This document shows positions 57,981 through 64,000 of a DNA stretch of 64,000 bases, piece by piece. The notes under the pieces were generated by a model. The model did no database searches. It was not told the origin of the DNA and worked only from the letters and a program-made list of their open reading frames with translations. The stretch comes from Xanthomonas sp. CFBP 8443. GTDB taxonomy: Bacteria; Pseudomonadota; Gammaproteobacteria; Xanthomonadales; Xanthomonadaceae. Where the stretch lies: positions 1,798,001 through 1,862,000 of the forward strand of contig NZ_CP102592.1 of NCBI RefSeq assembly GCF_025666195.1, written 5' to 3'. Position 1 is the stretch's first letter. The number at the start of each line of letters is the position of its first letter. A program made the translations under genes and the position numbers.

Positions 57981-59339
57981 GTGAGCGCAGCGCTCTACGA
58001 CTACGACCTGCTGGTGCTTGGCGGCGGTTCCGGCGGCCTGGCCGCCGCGTTCCGCGCGGCCGGTCTCGGCGCGCGCGTGGCGATCCTGGAGCCGAACGCG
58101 CTCGGCGGGACCTGCGTCAACGTCGGCTGCGTGCCGAAGAAGGTGATGTGGCTGGCAGCCGATCTGGTCGGGCGCATCGACCTGGCGCGCGGTATCGGCT
58201 TCTCCATTGCCGATTCCACGCTGTCGTGGCCGGAACTGGTCGCGCATCGCCAGGGCTACATCGGCAACATCCACGGCAGCTATCGGCGGCGCCTGGACGC
58301 CGACGGGGTGGTGCTGATCCCGCAGCGTGGCCGGCTGCTGGACGCGCACACGGTCGAGTGCGGCGACGGCGTGCGGGTCAGTGCCCGCCACGTGGTGATC
58401 GCCACCGGCGCGCACGCATTGCGGCCGCCGATCGAGGGCGCGGAACTGGGCCTGGTGTCGGACGATTTCTTCAACCTGTGCGAGGCGCCGGCGCGGGTGG
58501 CGATCGTCGGCGGCGGCTATATCGCGGTGGAGCTGGCCGGCCTGCTGCAGGCGCTGGGCAGCCGCGTCGAGCTGTATGTGCAAGGCGAACGCCTGCTGGA
58601 GCGCTTCGATGCGGAGCTGGCGCGCCAGCTCGGCGAGAACCTGCGCCATCAGGGCGTGCGCCTGCATTTCGGCTACCGCGCCAGCGCCCTGCGCCGCAGC
58701 GACCAGGGCTTGCAGCTGTACGACGCGGAAGGGCAGCCAGGCGAGGCGGTCGACCAGGTGTTCTTCGCGATCGGGCGGCGTCCGAACAGCAAGGGCATCG
58801 GCCTGGAGGAGCTGGGCGTGCGCTTGGGCGACAAGTGCGAAGTGCTGGTCGACGACTACCAGAACACCGACGTGCCGGGGCTTTACGCGATCGGCGACGT
58901 GGCCGGCAAGATCGGCCTGACCCCGGTGGCGATCGCCGCCGGACGCAAGCTGATGGAGCGGCTGTTCGGCGACCGGCCGCAGGCGCGGCTGGACTACGAG
59001 AACGTGCCCAGCGTGGTGTTCTCGCATCCGCCGCTGGGCCAGGTCGGGCTCGGCGAGGAGCAGGCGCGGGAACGCTACGGCGAGGCGGTGACCGTGTACC
59101 GCAGCAACTTCCGGCCGATGCTGCATGCGCTGGCCGACTCGCCGCAGCGCAGCCTGTTCAAGCTGGTCTGCGTCGGCGAGGACGAACGGGTGGTCGGGTT
59201 CCACCTGCTCGGCGACGGCGCCGACGAGATCCTGCAGGGCTTCGCGGTGGCGCTGAAGCTGGGCGTGACCAAGCGTCAGCTCGAGGACACGGTGGCGATC
59301 CATCCGACCTCGGCCGAGGAAGTGGTGCTGATGCGCTGA
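57981..59339 (+). CDS. gor: Glutathione-disulfide reductase
   Basis: FAD- and NADPH-dependent reductase that keeps glutathione reduced; 452 residues. FAD motif GGGSGG (14-19), redox disulfide GGTCVNVGCVPKK (Cys45, Cys50), NADPH motif GGGYIAVELAG, and the C-terminal HPTSAEE with the catalytic His. GTG start (VSAALYDYD); open sequence further upstream is shadow. Runs toward a REP-like repeat. Confidence 0.94.
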   Translation: MSAALYDYDLLVLGGGSGGLAAAFRAAGLGARVAILEPNALGGTCVNVGCVPKKVMWLAADLVGRIDLARGIGFSIADSTLSWPELVAHRQGYIGNIHGSYRRRLDADGVVLIPQRGRLLDAHTVECGDGVRVSARHVVIATGAHALRPPIEGAELGLVSDDFFNLCEAPARVAIVGGGYIAVELAGLLQALGSRVELYVQGERLLERFDAELARQLGENLRHQGVRLHFGYRASALRRSDQGLQLYDAEGQPGEAVDQVFFAIGRRPNSKGIGLEELGVRLGDKCEVLVDDYQNTDVPGLYAIGDVAGKIGLTPVAIAAGRKLMERLFGDRPQARLDYENVPSVVFSHPPLGQVGLGEEQARERYGEAVTVYRSNFRPMLHALADSPQRSLFKLVCVGEDERVVGFHLLGDGADEILQGFAVALKLGVTKRQLEDTVAIHPTSAEEVVLMR

Positions 59340-59435
59340 GGCGCGACGGCAGCGCGGCGCTGGCGCTGCTGGATGCGGCGCCGCGGGGAAGGCGGCGAGG
59401 CAGTACATTGTCCGAAGCCATTCGCCCCACGGATT

Positions 59436-59463
59436 CGCTCGTCGCGATTGAAGTCGCTCCCAC
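59436..59463 (-). repeat. REP-like unit, inverse copy of the 8344 repeat
   Basis: On the minus strand GTGGGAGCGACTTCAA followed by TCGCGACGAGCG, one base different from 8344-8371. Confidence 0.75.
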
Positions 59464-59620
59464 AGGGGGCTTGCGGCGAGCTGGCTGGGTGCGCCGATGC
59501 CATTGCCTTCGTGTTCGCGTGGTGTTCCGCACGCCGCGAAGGCGTCCTGTGTGCTTGAGATGGATGCTGTCGTTCGCACTGCTGCAGCGCTGCAACGCTG
59601 GGCATGGCGTGCCGCGGCCG

Positions 59621-59626
59621 TAGAAT
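59621..59626 (+). promoter_or_regulatory. Possible -10 box (TAGAAT) of the EamA gene
   Basis: TAGAAT 44 bases before the ATG at 59671; no clear -35 box. Confidence 0.35.
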
Positions 59627-59670
59627 GGGCGCATGCCCGATCTCCGTTTCCGCCTCGGCGCCGGTCCGCG

Positions 59671-60606
59671 ATGAACGCGCCTGGACGCCCGACTTCCGCT
59701 GCGTTGCCGACGGCGCATGCCGACCTGGGCGGCGTGCTGCTCGCCGCCGGCGGCGCGATCGCGTTTTCCGGCAAGGCGATCATCGTCAAGCTCGGCTATC
59801 GCTACGGCGTGGACGCGGTGACCCTGCTGGCGTTGCGCATGCTGGTGGCGCTGCCGTGTTTCGCGGCGATGGCGCTGTGGGCCGCGCGCCGCGCGCCGCC
59901 GTTGCAGCGCGGCGACCGTTGGCGCATCGGCGTGCTCGGCGTGCTCGGCTACTACCTGGCCAGCTACCTGGATTTCCTCGGCCTGGCCTACATCACCGCC
60001 ACGCTGGAGCGGCTGATCCTGTATCTGACCCCGACCCTGGTGCTGCTGATCGGCGTGCTGGCGTTCCGCCGCCGGCCGCAGCGCCGCCAGCTGTGGGCGC
60101 TGGCGCTGAGCTATGTCGGCGTGCTGCTCGCCTTCGGCCACGACCTGCAGGTCGGCGGCGCGCGCACCGCCTGGGGCAGCCTGCTGGTGTTCGGCAGCGC
60201 GCTGGCCTATGCGCTGTACCTGGTCGGCAGCGGACAGATGGTGGAGCGGATCGGCGCGGTGCGGCTGACCGCCTACGCCAGCCTCGTCGCCTGCGTGCTG
60301 TGCATGGCCCAGTTCCTGCTGCTGCGGCCGCTGCAGGCATTGGTGCTGCCGCACGAGGTGTACTGGCTGTCGCTGCTCAACGGCACTGTGTGCACCGCGG
60401 TGCCGGTGCTGGCGACGATGCTGGCGGTGCGGCGGATCGGCTCGGGCCTGGCGTCGCAGATCGGCATGCTCGGCCCGGTCTCGACCATCGTGCTCAGCGT
60501 GCTGCTGCTGGGCGAGGCGATGGGACCGTGGCAGATCGCCGGCACGGTGCTGGTGCTGGGCGGGGTGCTGATGGTGTCGCGGCCGGTACGCACGGTGGCG
60601 GCATGA
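59671..60606 (+). CDS. EamA/DMT family transporter
   Basis: A 311-residue inner-membrane protein with ten hydrophobic helices in two EamA repeats (FSGKAIIVKLGYRYGVDAVT; GLASQIGMLGPVSTIVLSVL). Family members export amino acids or metabolites; the substrate here is unknown. The stop overlaps the ATG of the alkyltransferase-like gene (ATGA, 60603-60606). Confidence 0.9.
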   Translation: MNAPGRPTSAALPTAHADLGGVLLAAGGAIAFSGKAIIVKLGYRYGVDAVTLLALRMLVALPCFAAMALWAARRAPPLQRGDRWRIGVLGVLGYYLASYLDFLGLAYITATLERLILYLTPTLVLLIGVLAFRRRPQRRQLWALALSYVGVLLAFGHDLQVGGARTAWGSLLVFGSALAYALYLVGSGQMVERIGAVRLTAYASLVACVLCMAQFLLLRPLQALVLPHEVYWLSLLNGTVCTAVPVLATMLAVRRIGSGLASQIGMLGPVSTIVLSVLLLGEAMGPWQIAGTVLVLGGVLMVSRPVRTVAA

Positions 60607-60968
60607 GCGGGGGCCGTCCCGCGCCGGGCGCCGAAGCGTCGGCCGCGGCCCAGGCGAAGATCCTGGCGACGATCCGCGCGATCCCGTCCGGCCAGGTGCG
60701 CGGCTACGGCGAAGTCGCGATGCTGGCCGGGTTGCCGGGTCGCGCGCGGCTGGTCGCGCGCGTGCTCGGCGGCAACGACGACCCGGCGCTGCCGTGGCAC
60801 CGGGTGCTGCGCAGCGACGGGCGCATCGCCTTTCCGGAAGGCTCGCGTGGCTTTCGCGAGCAGTGCCAGCGGCTGCGCGCCGAGGGCGTGACGGTGCAGG
60901 GCGGGCGGGTGAAGCGCGCCCCAACGCAGGCGCGCGACCTCGACGCCGCGTTATGGGGGCCGCAATAG
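60603..60968 (+). CDS. Alkyltransferase-like (ATL) DNA repair protein
   Basis: A 121-residue MGMT-like protein. The domain IPSGQVRGYGEVAMLAGLPG and RARLVARVLGGN follows the O6-alkylguanine-binding fold, but the usual PCHR active site is PWHRV with Trp65 in place of Cys. ATL proteins bind O6-alkylguanine without removing it and route lesions to nucleotide excision repair. It overlaps the EamA gene by 4 bp. Confidence 0.9.
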   Translation: MSGGRPAPGAEASAAAQAKILATIRAIPSGQVRGYGEVAMLAGLPGRARLVARVLGGNDDPALPWHRVLRSDGRIAFPEGSRGFREQCQRLRAEGVTVQGGRVKRAPTQARDLDAALWGPQ

Positions 60969-60976
60969 CGAGCGGC

Positions 60977-60982
60977 TATGAT
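60977..60982 (+). promoter_or_regulatory. Possible -10 box (TATGAT) of the rhomboid gene
   Basis: TATGAT 26 bases before the ATG at 61009, predicting a leader of about 20 nt. Confidence 0.4.
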
Positions 60983-61008
60983 GGTCGGCAGTTGCCACGG
61001 ACACGACC

Positions 61009-61665
61009 ATGTTCCCCAGACTTCCGCCCGTTACCCAAGCCTTGCTGATCGGCAATGTGGTGTTGTTCCTGCTGCAGATGCTGCTGGGCAACGACACGTT
61101 CGCACCGTTCATGCTGTGGCCGATCGGCGCCTTCGATGCGTTCTCGCCGGGACAGAACTTCCAGATCTGGCAGCTGCTGACCTACGGTTTCCTGCACGGC
61201 GGCTTCTCGCACCTGCTGTTCAACATGCTCGCGCTGTACATGTTCGGCGGCCCGCTGGAGCAGACCTGGGGCAACAAGCGCTTCCTGACCTACTACCTGG
61301 TGTGCGTGGCCGGCGCCGGCCTGTGCCAGGTGCTGGTGGGCTGGTGGACGGTCAGCAACGGCGGCGAGCCGTACCCGACCCTGGGCGCTTCCGGCGGTGT
61401 GTTCGGCCTGTTGCTGGCCTTCGGCATGCTGTTCCCGAACCAGCGGGTGATGCTGTTGTTCCCGCCGATCCCGATGAAGGCGCGCACCTTCGTGATCGTG
61501 TTCGGCGCGCTGGAGCTGATCATGGGCTTCACCGGCTGGCAGCCGGGGGTGGCGCATTTCGCGCACCTGGGCGGCATGCTGTTCGGCTGGCTGCTGATCC
61601 GCTACTGGCGCGGGCAACCGCCGTTCGGCAAGCGCAAGCCGCCGCGGCCGCGGATCGTGCGCTGA
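61009..61665 (+). CDS. Rhomboid family intramembrane serine protease
   Basis: A 218-residue six-helix membrane protease. Catalytic Ser128 is in TLGASGGVFG and His186 in VAHFAHLGGM; FSHLLFNMLALYMFG (His68, Asn72) is the conserved HxxxN loop. It cleaves single-pass membrane proteins; the target is unknown. The 377 bp after it show only a terminator-like stem for the opposite gene. Confidence 0.93.
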   Translation: MFPRLPPVTQALLIGNVVLFLLQMLLGNDTFAPFMLWPIGAFDAFSPGQNFQIWQLLTYGFLHGGFSHLLFNMLALYMFGGPLEQTWGNKRFLTYYLVCVAGAGLCQVLVGWWTVSNGGEPYPTLGASGGVFGLLLAFGMLFPNQRVMLLFPPIPMKARTFVIVFGALELIMGFTGWQPGVAHFAHLGGMLFGWLLIRYWRGQPPFGKRKPPRPRIVR

Positions 61666-62042
61666 GCGGCGCCTGCGTGCATCGACGGGCGTCGTAGCGA
61701 GCCCGCGCCGGTGTGTGCCGCACGCGATCGTGGAAGGCGATCCGAGTAGGCCATCGCGTGGCCGGCGGTCTGCGTCGGTAACGACCTCCCGTGTGCACGC
61801 ATTTCTAGAATTGGCGTATCCGCGCCACCGCCACGCCCCGCTCGCGCATCTCCGGGTAACGCGTTGCCGCAGGAGCGGCGTCGTTGCAGGACGTTTTCGG
61901 CGTCTCGCTCGGCGCGATGCCTTGGATGAGCCGTCGGCCGTCGGCAACCGCGGCGATGCTGGCGTCCTCTGTCGATCGTCGCCAAACGCACGACGGCGCG
62001 GTTGCCCGCGCCGTCGTGCATGCACTGCCTATCGAACCCCGA
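61666..62042. other. Intergenic region
   Basis: 377 bp between convergent rhomboid and M13 genes. Apart from the stem at 61988-62019 nothing is seen; open frames look like shadows. Confidence 0.5.
61984..62019 (-). terminator. Terminator-like stem behind the M13 gene
   Basis: Perfect 14-bp stem GCACGACGGCGCGG/CCGCGCCGTCGTGC (61988-62019) with a TTGC loop; then only GTTTGG, a weak T-tract, on the minus strand. Confidence 0.6.
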
Positions 62043-64000
62043 TTACGGCCAGAGGCGGATCTGCTCGGCGTCGCTGCGCACCATCGGCTGGCCGGCCTTG
62101 CAGGTGAAGGTGGCGGCGAAGGACGGAAGGTTGGCCAGCGGGCCGTTGGCGCGCCAGCGGCCCGGCGCGTGCACGTCGGCGGTGACGCGTTGCACCGCTT
62201 CGTTCGGCGACAGCTGCTGCGCCCACAGGCCGGCCCAGGCCTTGTAGAACGCCTGCTTGCCGGCGTCGGCGGCGGCGGGCTGGGCGGCGGCGTAGGCCTG
62301 CCAGGCCAGTTCGACGCTGCCGATGTCGGTCAGGTCCTGTTCCTGGGTCAGCGGGCCGTTGACCTTGGCGCCCTTCACACCGGGGAAGTCGTAGGCGCCG
62401 TACTGCGCCGCGGCGCGCGCGCCCAGCGCGTTCCACGCGTTCTTGTCTTCCGGCGTCCACCAGTTGCGCAGTTCGCCCTTGGCGTCGACCTGGCTGCCCT
62501 TGCTGTCGATCGCGCCGATCAGCTCGTGCGCGACCAGCGCGCCGTAGCCGCCGTACAGCGCGGCAGCATCGCCGCCGGCGACGAACACCGGCGGCTGCAG
62601 CACCGCGGCGGTGACGATCAGGCGGTTCTGGGCCAGGTCGTAGGTCAGCGCCGGCTGTTGCGGCAGCACGTCCCAGCGGCGATCGGCGTTGCCCTTGCCG
62701 ATGCGCTTCATTTCCTCGCGGTGGCGCCAGGTGGAGGCGATCAGCATGTTGCCGCCGAAGCTGCCGCGGCCCATTGGCTGCACGCTGTAGTCCAGGTCGC
62801 GGCGCGGCGCGCCGACCTCGATCTTCAGCGCGGCCAGCTTGGCCTGCGCTTCGGCGCGGGCCGGCTCGCTCAGCCAGGTGTTGCGCTTGATCGCGGCGAT
62901 CTGCGTCTCGCGCACTTGGTCGGCGATGCTCTCGGCCTGGCGGCGGGCGTCGGCGCTGAGATAGCGGCCGACGTACTCGCGGCCCAGCATCGGGCCGGCG
63001 GCGACGTTGATCGCGTCCAGCACCTGCGTCCAGCGCTGCGGCGGCAGGGTCTGGCCTTCCAGCACGCGGCCGCGGAACTCGAAGCTGGCGTCGCGGAAGC
63101 TCTTGGACAGGTACGGCGCCATCGCATCGCCCACGCGCCAGCGCAGGTAGGCCTTCCACTGCTCGGGCTTGATGCTGGCGATCATGCCGTCCAGCTGCTT
63201 GAACATCTCCGGATCGGCCAGCGACACCAGGTCGTCGTTGACGCCCTGCGCCTTCAGGAACGCGTCCAGCTTCAGGTTGCGGTATTGCTTGTTCAACTCC
63301 TTGGTGGAGATCGGCGCGTAGTTGTTGAACGGGTTGTTGATGCCGGACAGCGACTTGGCGCTGCGCGCCAGCGCGGTCTCGATCTGCAGCACCGACTGGA
63401 CGTCGGCCTCGAGCTTGGCGGCCGGGGTACCGGTCAGGGTCAGGATCTGCTTGACGTAGGCGCGATAGCGGCCCATCAGCGCCACGGTGTCGGCATCGGT
63501 GCGGGTGTAGAAGGCCGGGTCGGGCAGGCCCGTGCCGCCCTGCATGAAGTAGCCGATGTGGCGGTCCAGCGCCTTCAGGTCGACGTCGGCGCCGAAGTTG
63601 AAGGCCACCGGGATGCCGATCTGGTGCAGCGCGGCGATCGAGGCCGGCACGTCCTTGGCCTTCTTGATCGCGTCGATGCGGCTGAGCAGCGGCGCGATCG
63701 GGTTGGAGCCGTCCTTCTCCACCGCCGCTTCGTCCAGGCCGCTGGCCCAGAAATCGCCCAGCGCCTTCTGCACGTCGTTCTGCGGCGCGCGCATCGACGC
63801 GTCGAGCAGGTCGCGCTGCTGTTGCTGCGCGCGCGCGGACAACTGGCCCAGCGCGGTCACCGCGCCGGTCTGCGGCAGCGGGTTGCTCTTCAGCCAGTCG
63901 GCATTGGCGTAGTCGTAGAAATCGGTGCAGGCGGCGCTGACGACGGGCGCCTTGGCGGCGGCGCGCTTCTTCTTGGGCGCGGCATCGGCGGTGGACGCCA
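62043..64000 (-). CDS. M13 (neprilysin-like) peptidase homologue with degenerate zinc site (N-terminus outside window)
   Basis: At least 652 residues; the start is beyond the right edge. M13 family blocks are clear: CTDFYDYANADWLKSNPLP near the visible start, KGELRNWWTPEDKNAW, and the C-terminal RANGPLANLPSFAATFTCK and AEQIRLWP. The zinc motif reads HELIG (62514-62528) instead of HExxH, and the third-ligand ExxxD region reads QDLTD. The NAYY segment is LAQNRLIVTAA. It is therefore probably not an active zinc peptidase. The tail after the last helix is normal. The N-terminal linker (PKKKRAAAKAP) is basic. Confidence 0.88.
   Translation of the reverse strand, partial: ASTADAAPKKKRAAAKAPVVSAACTDFYDYANADWLKSNPLPQTGAVTALGQLSARAQQQQRDLLDASMRAPQNDVQKALGDFWASGLDEAAVEKDGSNPIAPLLSRIDAIKKAKDVPASIAALHQIGIPVAFNFGADVDLKALDRHIGYFMQGGTGLPDPAFYTRTDADTVALMGRYRAYVKQILTLTGTPAAKLEADVQSVLQIETALARSAKSLSGINNPFNNYAPISTKELNKQYRNLKLDAFLKAQGVNDDLVSLADPEMFKQLDGMIASIKPEQWKAYLRWRVGDAMAPYLSKSFRDASFEFRGRVLEGQTLPPQRWTQVLDAINVAAGPMLGREYVGRYLSADARRQAESIADQVRETQIAAIKRNTWLSEPARAEAQAKLAALKIEVGAPRRDLDYSVQPMGRGSFGGNMLIASTWRHREEMKRIGKGNADRRWDVLPQQPALTYDLAQNRLIVTAAVLQPPVFVAGGDAAALYGGYGALVAHELIGAIDSKGSQVDAKGELRNWWTPEDKNAWNALGARAAAQYGAYDFPGVKGAKVNGPLTQEQDLTDIGSVELAWQAYAAAQPAAADAGKQAFYKAWAGLWAQQLSPNEAVQRVTADVHAPGRWRANGPLANLPSFAATFTCKAGQPMVRSDAEQIRLWP

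Larger units (their letters stand above)
59340..59670. other. Intergenic region with a REP-like repeat
   Basis: These 331 bp between gor and the EamA gene hold one REP-like unit (59436-59463) and a possible -10 box TAGAAT (59621-59626). No gene is supported. Confidence 0.6.

Overview
The window is very GC-rich chromosomal DNA packed with housekeeping genes. Gene content and order fit a plant-associated gammaproteobacterium of the Xanthomonadaceae, most likely Xanthomonas or a close relative; this is inferred from protein families, synteny and repeat types, with no database search. No rRNA, tRNA, CRISPR array, insertion sequence or prophage gene was seen.

Layout. 1-13,500 (almost all minus strand): an ABC exporter pair whose permease is fused to an M1-type peptidase and runs off the left edge; two glyoxalase-fold proteins; a DUF885 protein; a DUF502 protein with a queuosine-precursor transporter; a hotdog thioesterase; a coupled FecR/LysM protein and CHASE2-GGDEF diguanylate cyclase; and a thioredoxin-TPR (CnoX-like) protein. 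13,700-24,200: a DUF998 membrane protein, then the conserved block leuS-lptE-holA-nadD-rsfS...rlmH, interrupted before rlmH by a J-domain protein and a Tat-exported PhoX-like phosphatase. 24,400-29,100: a TonB-dependent receptor, a TonB and a SIMPL protein, with hairpins behind them. 29,200-39,100: maf-rng-yhdP-tldD followed by divergent yjgA/pmbA. 39,300-45,700: DUF4870, a DUF1800-DUF1501 pair, a secreted M35-type metallopeptidase and a GH39 glycosidase. 45,700-48,300: tilS-xseB-ispA. 48,300-54,200: a 125-bp tandem repeat, a lipoprotein alkaline phosphatase with a coupled small exported CxxCH protein, a dicarboxylate symporter, a methyltransferase and a thioesterase. 54,200-64,000: two NlpC/P60 hydrolases, SlyD, DUF418, glutathione reductase, an EamA exporter with an alkyltransferase-like protein, rhomboid, and an M13 peptidase homologue that runs off the right edge and has lost zinc ligands.

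How it works together. The plus-strand blocks supply translation and ribosome biogenesis (leuS, rsfS, rlmH, rng), outer-membrane assembly (lptE, yhdP), NAD synthesis and replication (nadD, holA) and small-protein processing (tldD, pmbA). Much of the rest is cell-envelope or exported: TonB-dependent uptake, phosphatases, peptidases, peptidoglycan hydrolases and a glycosidase.

Most noteworthy. Six genes have a TAnnnT hexamer exactly six bases before the ATG, which predicts leaderless mRNAs. A GGGACC-type inverted-repeat element has entered three gene junctions and supplies coding sequence at the nadD N-terminus and probably the YjgA C-terminus. A REP pair forms a perfect 28-bp inverted repeat between two convergent genes. 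The M13 homologue looks like a pseudo-enzyme.
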